Assembly: GCF_027213965.1 (NCBI RefSeq)
Contig: NZ_JAPWGX010000001.1
Location: 1-64,000, forward strand
DNA: 64,000 bases
Direction: 5' to 3'
From: Maritalea porphyrae
GTDB lineage: Bacteria > Pseudomonadota > Alphaproteobacteria > Rhizobiales > Devosiaceae
The position numbers were made by a program, and so were the translations under genes. Below the pieces are notes generated by a model. The model had not been told where the DNA came from. It saw only the letters and a list, made by a program, of their open reading frames with translations, and searched no databases. This document shows positions 49,163 to 58,487 of this stretch, piece after piece. The stretch's first letter is position 1. Each line of letters starts with the position of its first letter.

Positions 49163-49708
49163 ATGACTGACCAGCGTTTACTTTCACCTGATTTTGCGTC
49201 GCCAAAAAACCAATATCAAGCGCCCTTGCAAGACTTTTCGGATCACTTGGCGGACAAAGGACATTTGGTCACCAGTTCCGCCGCCTTGATCAATTGGGCG
49301 CGAACGGGCTCTCTTCATCTCCTCAGCTTTGGGTTGGCGTGTTGCGCCGTCGAAATGATGCAATTCCTTACGCCCCGCTATGACTTTGAACGGCTGGGCA
49401 TGGCATTTCCGGGCACACCTCGCCAGGCGGACTTGATGATTGTGGCGGGCACCGTGACCAACAAGATGGCACCTGCTTTACGAAAAATATACGACCAAAT
49501 GCCGGAACCGCGCTATGTGATTTCAATGGGTTCATGTGCCAATGGTGGTGGTTATTACCATTATTCATACTCCGTCGTGCGGGGGTGCGATCGGATTATA
49601 CCTGTCGACATTTACGTTCCCGGCTGCCCACCAACTGCCGAAGCGCTGATGTATGCTGTGTTGTTGTTACAAAAAAAGATACGCAGCACCGGCACAATCG
49701 AGCGCTAG
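49163..49708 (+). CDS. nuoB: NADH-quinone oxidoreductase subunit B (orphan NuoB)
   Basis: 181 residues with all four N2-cluster cysteines: the CC pair in '[10 protein letters not shown]', 'SMGSCANGG' and '[10 protein letters not shown]'. This subunit holds cluster N2 near the quinone site of complex I. Normally nuoB is inside the nuoA-N operon; here it is alone, so this is likely a second paralogue. The start has an extended N-terminus (~35 residues, [21 protein letters not shown]). Whether it replaces the operon copy is unknown. Confidence 0.85.
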   Translation: MTDQRLLSPDFASPKNQYQAPLQDFSDHLADKGHLVTSSAALINWARTGSLHLLSFGLACCAVEMMQFLTPRYDFERLGMAFPGTPRQADLMIVAGTVTNKMAPALRKIYDQMPEPRYVISMGSCANGGGYYHYSYSVVRGCDRIIPVDIYVPGCPPTAEALMYAVLLLQKKIRSTGTIER

Positions 49709-49777
49709 AGTGCACTAGCTCTATGGTTCAAAACGCCTTATAGAACAGCACCAACGTGGCGTTGTGTTGAGGCGAAT

Positions 49778-51301
49778 ATGGCAAAGTTGGAAAAACAGAG
49801 TGCGCTGACAAGAATTGCGCCGAGCGCGGGCCTGTCGCACCGCTTTATGGTCGCAGTGCTGATCTATTTTGCAGCTCTAAAACTGTTGGCCAGTTTTTCT
49901 ATGCAGCCACTAGGTGACGAGGCTTACTATTGGCTTTGGGGCCAAAATATCTCGCTATCCTATTTCGATCATCCGGGGCTTGCGGGTTGGATGCTTGGTG
50001 CGACTGATGCCATTTTTGGCACATCACTCTTTGGGTTGCGCATTGCCTCGGTTCTAACGAGCATTGGCTCAGTTTGGTTCTTGTGGCTATACGCTAAGCG
50101 CATCCTGCCAGAACAGCGCAAAACAGTGTTTTTGTTCATCACCCTCATGGTTGCGGCTTCGCCAACGCTTTTTGTTTGGTCAACGCTTGTCTATCACGAT
50201 CATTTGCTGATTTTTGTTGCACTCGCCGCCATGTATTTTTTTACCTGCTATTTGGGTGACGAAGCCAAGGATCGTACAGGACAATTGCATCATCTTTATT
50301 TGGGTGCATTGTTCTTGGGATTGGCGGGGCTGACCAAATATAGCGCCGTTTTCATGGGGCTAGCGGTTGCAATTCTGGTGTTGGCGCACCCCAAGTTGCG
50401 CGATTTGCTGTTGCGGCCACATATTTATATTGCGGGTGGTCTGAGCGCTGCAATGCAAGCGCCAACTCTAATTTGGAATCTAAATCGCGACTTTGCTTCT
50501 TTCGGATTTCACCTAAATGGCCGACATGATTCCCACTGGCTTTCACAGTTCAACCCGGACAGCTTTTTCAACTTTGTTTTGGTGACATTGTTGCTTTTCG
50601 GCCCGTTCCTAATTCCGCCTTTTGTTCGACTGTTCAGAACCAAAACTGAAGACAATTTCATTGGCATGGGCATTTGGATTGCGCGCCTTGTCACAGTCAT
50701 GTCGACTAGCACTTTCATGTTCATCTCTTTGTTTTCGTTCACCCTTTGGTATTGGAGCGACCTTTCCTACATTTTGATGCTTGTGATGCTGCCCGTTCTA
50801 GCAATGCGCAAGTGGTTGGCAATTTCGCACATTTGGTTTGGTGTTATTGTCGCGACATTGGTGTGCTTTAACTACACTGTTGTGCCAATCGCCAATTTGA
50901 TGGGGCAGCGCGATATTGAAGCGGGAACGGTTTATGGTTGGTCGGGTATTGCCGAGTTTGTTGCTGAAGCAGAGCAAGAGCATCAGCCAACCTTTTTGGC
51001 CGCTACGCGTTTTCAATCTGCTTCGCAGCTGTCTTTTGCCATGCAACGAACAGATATTACTGCGATTGAGGTGCGGCCCTCTCAATTTGATATTTGGGAG
51101 GATCGCAACAAAATCGCGGGCGGAACAGCGCTCATTTTGCAGGATGAATTTGGCCATTTAGAAGAAATGGAAAGTCGATTTGCTTCACTTGAAAAGGTGG
51201 GCGAATTTGAGGTTCAACAGTTTGGTTTTCCGCTTTTGAAATACGAATTATATCTGGGCACGAACTACAAACCGCGGGCCACAACGCTTGTGAAAGAATA
51301 A
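49778..51301 (+). CDS. ArnT-like glycosyltransferase family 39 (copy 2)
   Basis: 507 residues. 'LGDEAYYWLWGQNISLSYFDHPGLAGWMLG' is the same active-site motif as in the copy at 46698, and the membrane pattern agrees, so both are paralogues. Its TAA shares a base with the SDR start, suggesting an operon. Substrate not determined. Confidence 0.86.
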   Translation: MAKLEKQSALTRIAPSAGLSHRFMVAVLIYFAALKLLASFSMQPLGDEAYYWLWGQNISLSYFDHPGLAGWMLGATDAIFGTSLFGLRIASVLTSIGSVWFLWLYAKRILPEQRKTVFLFITLMVAASPTLFVWSTLVYHDHLLIFVALAAMYFFTCYLGDEAKDRTGQLHHLYLGALFLGLAGLTKYSAVFMGLAVAILVLAHPKLRDLLLRPHIYIAGGLSAAMQAPTLIWNLNRDFASFGFHLNGRHDSHWLSQFNPDSFFNFVLVTLLLFGPFLIPPFVRLFRTKTEDNFIGMGIWIARLVTVMSTSTFMFISLFSFTLWYWSDLSYILMLVMLPVLAMRKWLAISHIWFGVIVATLVCFNYTVVPIANLMGQRDIEAGTVYGWSGIAEFVAEAEQEHQPTFLAATRFQSASQLSFAMQRTDITAIEVRPSQFDIWEDRNKIAGGTALILQDEFGHLEEMESRFASLEKVGEFEVQQFGFPLLKYELYLGTNYKPRATTLVKE

Positions 51302-52074
51302 TGGAAAAGAGCGCAAAACCAACAGCGTGGATCATTGGCGCGAGCTCTGGTTTGGGCGCATCACTTGCTGTTCGTTTGGCCAACGAAGGCTATCGGGTTG
51401 CCATTTCGGCAAGACGTGCTGAGCGGTTAGATGAATTAGCTGAGCAGCATACCGATCTGACCCCTTTCCCACTTGATGTGGCTGATCCCAATGCCGCCCA
51501 AAAATGCGCCACAGATGTGCTTGCGACATTTGAGCGATTGGATTTGGTGGTGTTTTGCGCCGTCCGCTCCAGCACAGACCAATCAGCCCATCTCAGTATG
51601 GCAAATGGCATGGCTGTTGGCCTGTTAGGGGCAACAGCTGCGTTGGAACCGGTGCTTGAGCATATGAAGGCGCGTAAGGCGGGGCATATCGCCTTGGTCG
51701 GATCGCCAGTTGGATTTCGTGCCTTGCCCGGTACTCGTTCGTATGGCGTGGTGAAATCGGCATTGCACTATTATGCGGAGTTGATGAAAATCGAGTTGGC
51801 GGCCCACAACATAGATGTGCAGCTGATTTTGCCCGGTTTCGTTGAAACAGAACTGACGCAAGGCAATACATTTCCCATGCCATTTTTGATGTCTGTTGAT
51901 GAAGCCACTACGCGCATTTGGCGCGGCCTTGGCAAACCACGGCGGTTTTTGATTGCCTTTCCCAAACGTCTAATTTGGCCCATGAAACTGTTGGGTTTAC
52001 TCCCTGTCTGGATTTATCAAGGTCTTTGGTCAAAACTGGCGCACCGAATAAAAGGCGAAAAGAAACGCGATTAG
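51301..52074 (+). CDS. Short-chain dehydrogenase/reductase
   Basis: 257 residues. N-terminal NAD(P)-binding 'WIIGASSGLGASLAVRLA' (GASSGLG) and catalytic 'YGVVKSALHYYAE' (Y-x3-K) are visible; a C-terminal hydrophobic helix may associate with membrane. Operon with the GT39 gene (TAATG). Possibly in lipid or carbohydrate metabolism; substrate unknown. Confidence 0.86.
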   Translation: MEKSAKPTAWIIGASSGLGASLAVRLANEGYRVAISARRAERLDELAEQHTDLTPFPLDVADPNAAQKCATDVLATFERLDLVVFCAVRSSTDQSAHLSMANGMAVGLLGATAALEPVLEHMKARKAGHIALVGSPVGFRALPGTRSYGVVKSALHYYAELMKIELAAHNIDVQLILPGFVETELTQGNTFPMPFLMSVDEATTRIWRGLGKPRRFLIAFPKRLIWPMKLLGLLPVWIYQGLWSKLAHRIKGEKKRD

Positions 52075-52163
52075 TCGTCGTCTGTCGTGTGCGTGTCGGG
52101 GCCATGACGTGGTGCAAACCGGCCCATCGACCTAGTCAGTTTGGGCGACAAATAGGAGCCAAG

Positions 52164-52685
52164 ATGAGCATTATTGATAGACGCCTTGAGAGAGGTTGGA
52201 CGCAGGAACAACTGGCTGAATTTACGGGCCTGAGCGCACGTACTGTCCAGAGAATTGAGGCTGGGAAACCGGCAAACCTTGAGTCCCTTAAATGCCTTGC
52301 GGCCGTTTTTGAAACCAATGTCGCTGAATTGATTGAGGAACAAAAGATGGCAATGAACACCGACACCAATCCTGCACCCGACTCCAAGACCTATTACGAA
52401 TCTGAAGCAATAGATTATGTGAAGCGATTGAAGGAATTGTACAAACACGCAGTTGTCTTCATTGTGGTTTCACCCCTGCTTGTGTTGCTCAACTACTTTA
52501 TCAGTCCAGGCATATGGTGGGTGATATTCGCCATTGCGCCGTGGGCTTTCGCGGTTTGTATGCACTTCCTAGCGGTCTTTGGATTTTTGAAGTTTTTGGG
52601 ACCAGATTGGGAACAACGCCAGTTTCAAAAACGCATGCGTTCGCATGAGGTGGAAGAGTCAAAATCTAAGATGTTCAAAAAGTAG
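52164..52685 (+). CDS. XRE-HTH protein with two membrane segments
   Basis: 173 residues from ATG 52164; longer frames upstream would lie inside the SDR gene. N-terminal HTH 'RGWTQEQLAEFTGLSARTVQRIEAGKPANLESLK' and C-terminal '2TM'-type pair of membrane helices ('HAVVFIVVSPLLVLLNYFI', 'WWVIFAIAPWAFAVCMHFLA'). A membrane-tethered transcriptional regulator of the XRE/2TM type. Target unknown. Confidence 0.8.
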   Translation: MSIIDRRLERGWTQEQLAEFTGLSARTVQRIEAGKPANLESLKCLAAVFETNVAELIEEQKMAMNTDTNPAPDSKTYYESEAIDYVKRLKELYKHAVVFIVVSPLLVLLNYFISPGIWWVIFAIAPWAFAVCMHFLAVFGFLKFLGPDWEQRQFQKRMRSHEVEESKSKMFKK

Positions 52686-52689
52686 GGAC

Positions 52690-52710
52690 GTCCCGGCACA
52701 AAGCCGGGAC
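52690..52710. terminator. Bidirectional terminator-like hairpin
   Basis: GTCCCGGC pairs with GCCGGGAC around ACAAA, between convergent genes ending at 52685 and 52758. No T-run; a partial second copy of the GGCACAAAGCCGG word follows at 52715-52728. Likely termination, low certainty. Confidence 0.55.
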
Positions 52711-52757
52711 AAACTGGCACAAAGCCGGACGTTTCAGCCCACTTATCCCCGCCCCAT

Positions 52758-53996
52758 TTAGTCGTTCCGGCGATACTGGTAAACGCCAACATCGATCATA
52801 TTTTCAGCAAACCCAGCTTCGCAGTAACACAAATAGTAGATCCATTTTCGCTTGAACACTTCGTCAAAACCTAGCTTTTCAATTTGTGGCCAAGCCTCGA
52901 TGAAATTCTCCCGCCAAATGCGCAATGTCTTTGCGTATGACTGGCCGAACAGCACTTTTTTTTCGAGTGTCAAACCAACAGCTTCGCCTTGTTCTTTCAT
53001 GGCTTTTTCCGTCAGCAACATGCCGCCGGGGAAGATATAGCGCTGAATGAAATCGACGTTCTTCCGGTAAACTTCAAAATCAGTTTCGTTGATCGTGATC
53101 GCTTGGATCGCGGCGGTGCCGCCCAGTTTAAGGCGGTCATGCACTGTCTTGAAGTAGATAGGCCAATGGTCCTCGCCGACTGCTTCGATCATTTCAATTG
53201 AGCAAACATGATCGAATTGATGTTCCGTGTCCCGATAGTCCTCGATCACCAATTCGGTTAATCCGTCTAAGCCTTTGCTTTGCATACGATCTTTTGCAAA
53301 CTTAAGCTGCTCGACAGATAGGGTAATCCCTTTCAGTTCGCCACTATAGTCTTTCGCCACTGTTTCAGCGAACGCGCCCCAACCGCACCCAATCTCTAGC
53401 ACTGACGAGCCTTTTTCAATCCCAGCCATATCGGCGACAAGATGGTTCTTTGCCCATTGGGCGTCAGTAAGTGTTTGATTATCATCCGTATAATACGCGG
53501 ACGAATAGACCATCGTCGGGTCAAGCCAGAGCGAGTAAAAGTCATTTCCCAAATCGTAGTGTTCGGAAATGTTCTTTTTCGCGCCCTCTTTGGTGTTCTG
53601 CCGCGACATGTGATAGGCCATATCGTGGGCTGCACGTTGGAAAAAATTCGGCTTTTTGCCGACCAATTGGTCCCTATTGATGAGGAAAAAGGTGAAAAGT
53701 TTCACCAGATCGTCAACCTCGATATCCTCGTTCATATAGGCGGAAGCAAAACCCACGGTGCCGCGCCGCGCCGCTTCACGCAGGACATTGAAGTTGTTGA
53801 GTTTGAGCGTGGCCCTTGGGCCGGCGTTCGTTTTGTCCCCCAGATTAATTGATTTCCCTGAAGGTAGAATCACTTTTAAGCAGCCGTGTTTGATGCTGCC
53901 AACGGAACGTTTACCCAACCAACCAACAAGACTTGAAGCAAGTTTTGACCACAATGAGCCTGAAGCGCTCGTCTGATCCAGTGCAAAGTCACTCAT
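52758..53996 (-). CDS. cfa: Cyclopropane-fatty-acyl-phospholipid synthase
   Basis: 412 residues. SAM-binding 'VLEIGCGWGAFAETVAKDYSGELKGITLS' and family elements 'HYDLGNDFYSLWLDPTMVYSSAYYTDDN', 'YIFPGGMLLT' are visible. It adds a methylene bridge to unsaturated acyl chains of membrane phospholipids. N-terminal ~120 residues are the usual CFA N-domain. Gene is convergent with the XRE gene. Confidence 0.94.
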   Translation of the reverse strand: MSDFALDQTSASGSLWSKLASSLVGWLGKRSVGSIKHGCLKVILPSGKSINLGDKTNAGPRATLKLNNFNVLREAARRGTVGFASAYMNEDIEVDDLVKLFTFFLINRDQLVGKKPNFFQRAAHDMAYHMSRQNTKEGAKKNISEHYDLGNDFYSLWLDPTMVYSSAYYTDDNQTLTDAQWAKNHLVADMAGIEKGSSVLEIGCGWGAFAETVAKDYSGELKGITLSVEQLKFAKDRMQSKGLDGLTELVIEDYRDTEHQFDHVCSIEMIEAVGEDHWPIYFKTVHDRLKLGGTAAIQAITINETDFEVYRKNVDFIQRYIFPGGMLLTEKAMKEQGEAVGLTLEKKVLFGQSYAKTLRIWRENFIEAWPQIEKLGFDEVFKRKWIYYLCYCEAGFAENMIDVGVYQYRRND

Positions 53997-54189
53997 ACCA
54001 ATAATCCGGCGTAACTTGCTGATTCAAGGCACTCAAATATTGCGCTATACAGCGCAAAAGCCTCATGATCTGCAACGCCAAGGCCTCCCTAAATTACTAA
54101 CTGAAGTTTAACGGGACTGCATTTTTCTTGCAAGCCCATTTCACAAGCCATTGATTTAGCGGTAACTTTGAGGTTCGGCGGGGCTAAGG

Positions 54190-55980
54190 CTAACCCATAG
54201 GTGCTGCATCCATAATCCTGAGCTGAACCTCTTCGCGCCCTTGCCAATGGTTTATTGATAACGTTCCAACCACATGAATCGGATCAGAATTTCTTGCTTC
54301 AAGTAAGAATTGACCAAGGGCCGTATCAGCTGCGCGAAAAGCAATGCCATTTATACGGGCGCGGTCTTGAGAGATAAGGCTGACTTTGACATGTCCACCA
54401 ACGCCCACAATGTCAGAAAACGTTACCCGATGAGCCGGCAATGCGAACACGGGGCCAGGGTTACCCGAACCAAAAGGCCCTGCTTTTTCAACAGCGTGTA
54501 GAAAATCGATCGTGGCTCCGCGCGCGGTTAGGGCTGCATCGACTTTTAGTCCGCTGTCTTTTTGCGCCGACTGAACGTCATCTTCAAGCTTTTCGCTCAT
54601 ATAGCTTCGAAAGCCACCAATTTGCCCCTTACTGACCGAAATGCCCGCTGCCATGGCATGCCCACCACCTTTTGGTATCAAACCCTTTGAAACGGCTTCT
54701 AGCACTGCAGCACCAAGATCAACACCGGGGATCGATCGGCCAGACCCGGTTCCGCTTCCGTCCGGACGCTGGGCAATCGCAAACGCGGGCCGGTTAAACC
54801 GCTCTTTTAGGCGCGCCGCGACCAGCCCCACAACACCTTGATGCCAGTCGGGGGATGCAACAACGATAATGGGAGGCCCCTCGCCTTCGCCAATTTCAGC
54901 GTCAGCAACAGCTATTGCTTCATCTACCGCCTGTTTTTCGATCTGCTGGCGCTCAACGTTAAGTTGATCGAGTTGAGATGCCAAATGCATCGCGTCATGC
55001 TCGTCGCTGGTCGAAAGCAGTTTTGCGCCCAAACTCGCATCACCTATTCGTCCACCTGCATTTATGCGAGGACCAATTACAAATCCCAAATGATAGGGAT
55101 TTAAAGGCCCGGAAACCCGCGCCGCCATCGCCAAGGCGGCAATTCCTATGTTTGAGCCTTTGCGCATGGTTTCAATGCCGCGCTGCACGAAGGCACGGTT
55201 TAGGCCTTTTAGGGGTACAACATCGCATACGGTGCCCAAGGCCACCAAGTCCGTCATACTCATCAAATCGGGTAGCGGTTTAACACCTGCGTCCCGCAGT
55301 CTGCGATTAAGGGCAACCAATACCATAAAGGTAACCCCAGCAGCGCAGAGGTGCCCCAACTGTGAAATATCATCAAGACGATTTGGGTTGACCAACCCAT
55401 CGGCTCCGGGCAATTCGCCATCAACCATATGGTGGTCGATGACCAGTATATCGACCCCCTTCTTTTTTGCATGGGCGATTGGCCCGAGGCTGGTGGTGCC
55501 ACAGTCTAGCGTTACGATCAAAGTTGCGCCGTCGTCGATCAATTGGTCGATTGCGCCATTGTTGGGGCCATAGCCTTCGAATATCCGGTCCGGGATATAA
55601 ACCAGTGGGTCCAAGCCAACACCTGTGAGATAACGGGTGATCAACGCCACCGATGTGGCCCCATCAACGTCATAATCGCCAAAAAGCGCCACTTGTTCAT
55701 TGTTTTGCACAGCGCACACCAAACGATCCACAAGCTCTTCCATGCCCGTCAGCATGGTCGGATCGGGCATCAGATCGCGCAATGTGGGGGTCAGGAACTG
55801 CTCAGCATTCTCAAGCGACACGCCACGGCCAGCCATGACCCGCGCAACGATTTCGCTGATTTGAAGCTGTTGGCTCATGGCCGTGGCGGCACGGGAAGCA
55901 TTTTCGTCTAACCGATCCAGCCATTGACGACCAGAGACAGATTTTTCAACGCCGAGGAAGTGTTTGGTTCGCTGCAACAT
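54190..55980 (-). CDS. recJ: Single-stranded-DNA-specific exonuclease RecJ
   Basis: 596 residues, normal length. DHH-family motifs 'ALFGDYDVDGATSVAL' and 'ILVIDHHMVDGELPGADGLVNP', then 'GPRINAGGRIGDASLG' and a C-terminal OB-like segment ending 'NHWQGREEVQLRIMDAAP'. It degrades 5'-ended single strands in recombination and repair. Lies close to glpX and hom as in many Rhizobiales. Confidence 0.95.
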   Translation of the reverse strand: MLQRTKHFLGVEKSVSGRQWLDRLDENASRAATAMSQQLQISEIVARVMAGRGVSLENAEQFLTPTLRDLMPDPTMLTGMEELVDRLVCAVQNNEQVALFGDYDVDGATSVALITRYLTGVGLDPLVYIPDRIFEGYGPNNGAIDQLIDDGATLIVTLDCGTTSLGPIAHAKKKGVDILVIDHHMVDGELPGADGLVNPNRLDDISQLGHLCAAGVTFMVLVALNRRLRDAGVKPLPDLMSMTDLVALGTVCDVVPLKGLNRAFVQRGIETMRKGSNIGIAALAMAARVSGPLNPYHLGFVIGPRINAGGRIGDASLGAKLLSTSDEHDAMHLASQLDQLNVERQQIEKQAVDEAIAVADAEIGEGEGPPIIVVASPDWHQGVVGLVAARLKERFNRPAFAIAQRPDGSGTGSGRSIPGVDLGAAVLEAVSKGLIPKGGGHAMAAGISVSKGQIGGFRSYMSEKLEDDVQSAQKDSGLKVDAALTARGATIDFLHAVEKAGPFGSGNPGPVFALPAHRVTFSDIVGVGGHVKVSLISQDRARINGIAFRAADTALGQFLLEARNSDPIHVVGTLSINHWQGREEVQLRIMDAAPMG

Positions 55981-56469
55981 AGCTAAGTGCTAACGCGCAA
56001 ACAGCAATTCGTCGAGCAAAAATCGAAACGGTAATCATTTCGGCCGGTTGGAAATACTAAAAATTGAATTTCTTACGTTTTACAATTATTTCATCAATTC
56101 AAAGCAACTATTACTCAATACAGTAATAAACAAAAACACAGAGATATAATAAAGGTTCCACGTAGTTTTAATCAAGCAAACCAAAGATCCAAACGAGTCA
56201 CTTTAGGCCATACTATTTGGATCGCCTAGATTGCGATACTGTTTTCGTCTTGAACACGCGAATGCGGAGCGAGCAATCAGATAGTCATCCAACAGGCAGT
56301 TTGAAGTGATGCAACACTTCCCTCTGTCGTTTTACTCGCTGCTTTCTTCGTGATTATGCTGATGGCATATTGCTTTGAGCATAGGAAAACAGCTCCATTT
56401 TTATTAAAATGGCGCAATATTTGCGTCCGGTTGGCGGGGCACACTGTCCCGCCAATTGTACTAAGGGCG
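55981..56469. other. Gene-free AT-rich gap
   Basis: 489 bp between recJ and the kinase gene. 56040-56160 is strongly AT-rich. Near its right side an 18-bp palindrome, CCATTTT/AAAATGG (56395-56412), and a hairpin at 56431-56455 are present. I see no coding sequence or tRNA. Confidence 0.6.
56431..56455 (-). terminator. Hairpin downstream of pfkB-type kinase
   Basis: TTGGCGGG pairs with CCCGCCAA, 9-base loop, 15 bases past the kinase stop codon. The T-run is weak; likely a termination or mRNA 3'-end structure. Confidence 0.55.
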
Positions 56470-57351
56470 CTAGTCTATTAGTTCGCGGATCACTTGCACA
56501 CTCATTTGCGTTGGCACGATGTCAAAGCTTTGAACGCATAGTTTTGATGCCGCTGCAGCAAATCGTCCTGATTGTTCCAACGTGCCCCCATTTTCCAGCT
56601 CATGCCAAAGGGCAACGCCGAATGTATCTCCGGCCCCATTTGCGTCTTTCACTTCAGCGTCTATGGCTTGAACGATAACCCGCTCAGCTTTCGTATGTAA
56701 TACAGCCCCCTGCTTTCCTCTCGTCAACACCACCAATTCGATGCCGCGTTGAAGCAGTTGCTGCACAACGCTTGCCGGGTCAGATAATTGCTCGTCGGAA
56801 AGCTGCACAATATCCGCAACAACAATGAATTGTTCGTGCCATGGGTTTTCACCGTCATAGTCATGCAAATCCACATAGATTTTTGCCTCTACTTGCCGCA
56901 ACAATGGCAAAATCGGGACGCTAGAGGCTGTGATATTGAGAAATATGGTGTCCGCCGCCTCAATATGTGGACGGAGTGCATCAACATCAATTTTAGGCGA
57001 CGCAGACCCGTTTTCACGGAAGATTGAAATGCGCTGACCATCCTTGTCCATCAAATTGACATGCTGCGATGTTGGTGCATCATCCCAATCCAGAAGCAAT
57101 TCGACACTTCTTTGCGCACAGGTCGAAATGAGTTTTTGCCCCTCCGCGTCTTTTCCCACGGCCAGATGCAACAATGGATCATAGCCAAGTTGTTTGAGCG
57201 CAAACGCTTTTCCGATACCTGTTGAACCCGCCCCTTCGACAAATTTAGCGTTTGCAATTGTCTGCGGTTTGCCGCTGGGCAATTGATCCAGATAGATCAT
57301 AGTGTTCCAACTTGCGCCGCCGAGCACCAAAACGTTTTGAGGATTTGTCAT
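56470..57351 (-). CDS. PfkB-family carbohydrate kinase
   Basis: 293 residues from ATG 57351 (MTNPQNVLVLGG); a longer frame upstream would cross the glpX terminator. 'DANGAGDTFGVALW' is the PfkB/ribokinase signature with catalytic Asp; 'GGASWNTMIYLDQLPSG' is the N-terminal substrate-binding pattern. Phosphorylates a sugar or nucleoside; the substrate is unknown. Confidence 0.86.
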   Translation of the reverse strand: MTNPQNVLVLGGASWNTMIYLDQLPSGKPQTIANAKFVEGAGSTGIGKAFALKQLGYDPLLHLAVGKDAEGQKLISTCAQRSVELLLDWDDAPTSQHVNLMDKDGQRISIFRENGSASPKIDVDALRPHIEAADTIFLNITASSVPILPLLRQVEAKIYVDLHDYDGENPWHEQFIVVADIVQLSDEQLSDPASVVQQLLQRGIELVVLTRGKQGAVLHTKAERVIVQAIDAEVKDANGAGDTFGVALWHELENGGTLEQSGRFAAAASKLCVQSFDIVPTQMSVQVIRELID

Positions 57352-57362
57352 ATTCAGGTCCA

Positions 57363-57397
57363 AAAAAGTAAAAAGGGCAACCAAATGGCTGCCCTTT
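57363..57397 (-). terminator. Rho-independent terminator of glpX
   Basis: On the minus strand AAAGGGCAGCC / GGTTGCCCTTT forms an 11-bp stem (one G-T pair) with an ATTT loop, followed by TTACTTTTTT. It separates glpX from the kinase gene, which therefore has its own promoter or read-through. Confidence 0.87.
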
Positions 57398-57427
57398 CCC
57401 AATATCAGAGTTTTAAAACAGTTTGAA

Positions 57428-58417
57428 CTAGATGTCGCGCACGTGACGCGCTTTGATCCAACGCACTGTTTTGGACCACGAGCGCATAACAAGGGTCGAA
57501 GTTTCGAAATAGTTTGGCCGAATTTTCACGCCATCCAACAAAGAACCATCTGTTACACCCGTTGCGGCAAACAAAACGTCGCCTGACGCCAAATCATTCA
57601 CTTCATAAACGCGCTCAGGGTCTTCAATGCCCAAACGTGCTGCACGCTCGCGTTTTTCAGCTGTGTCGAGCACCAAACGCGCCTGCATTTGACCGCCAAC
57701 GCAGCGCAGAGCCGCTGCAGCCAAAACACCCTCAGGTGCGCCGCCAGTGCCCACATACATGTCAATTCCGGTTTCTTCGCGGTCTGTGGTGTGAATAACC
57801 CCTGCGATGTCGCCATCATTGATCAATTTGATGGAGGCGCCAATTTCGCGCAGTTCATCAATGATTTTTGCGTGACGCGGACGATCCAGCACACAAACGG
57901 TGACTTCAGATGGCTTGACGCCGCGTGCTTTGGCGATGGCATTCACGTTTTCAGTAACCGAACGATCAAGTTGCACAATGCCCGGCTCAAATCCTGGGCC
58001 AACAGCAATTTTGTCCATATAGACGTCGGGCGCATGCAAAAGGCCGCCGCGTTCCGCCATGGCCAACACGGCCAAAGAGTCATGTTGGTTCTTTGCGCAA
58101 AGCGTTGTGCCTTCCAACGGATCAACAGCAATATCAACTTTGGCACCTGTGCCTAGGCCAACTTCCTCGCCAATGAAAAGCATCGGCGCTTCGTCGCGCT
58201 CACCTTCGCCAATCACCACGCGGCCATCAACAGTAACTTTGCCCAGCTCTTCGCGCATGGCTTCAACAGCGGCGCGGTCAGCCGACTTTTCGTCACCCTT
58301 GCCGCGCCAATCAGCCGCTGCAATTGCTGCGTTTTCTGTAACGCGTACAATTTCAAGTGTAAGATTACGATCGACGATGGCCGGTTCGCTCAAAGCTGAT
58401 TTAGCTGTTGTAGTCAT
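57428..58417 (-). CDS. glpX: Class II fructose-1,6-bisphosphatase
   Basis: 329 residues. GlpX hallmarks: 'GEGERDEAPMLFIGEEVG', 'VDPLEGTTLCA' (metal and phosphate site) and 'GTGGAPEGVLAAAALRCVGG'. Removes the 1-phosphate of fructose 1,6-bisphosphate in gluconeogenesis. Same-strand neighbour of hom, 70 bases apart. Confidence 0.95.
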   Translation of the reverse strand: MTTTAKSALSEPAIVDRNLTLEIVRVTENAAIAAADWRGKGDEKSADRAAVEAMREELGKVTVDGRVVIGEGERDEAPMLFIGEEVGLGTGAKVDIAVDPLEGTTLCAKNQHDSLAVLAMAERGGLLHAPDVYMDKIAVGPGFEPGIVQLDRSVTENVNAIAKARGVKPSEVTVCVLDRPRHAKIIDELREIGASIKLINDGDIAGVIHTTDREETGIDMYVGTGGAPEGVLAAAALRCVGGQMQARLVLDTAEKRERAARLGIEDPERVYEVNDLASGDVLFAATGVTDGSLLDGVKIRPNYFETSTLVMRSWSKTVRWIKARHVRDI

Positions 58418-58487
58418 AATTGACGCCTTTTATGTGTCTGTCCCCAAAACGGAAATATAATCGAAACATTGAAGTTACCAACGGCAA

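Noticed and set aside
51918-52163. Longer start for the XRE/2TM protein
   Set aside because: The upstream frame lies inside the SDR gene and has no protein-like character; ATG 52164 gives the standard HTH N-terminus.
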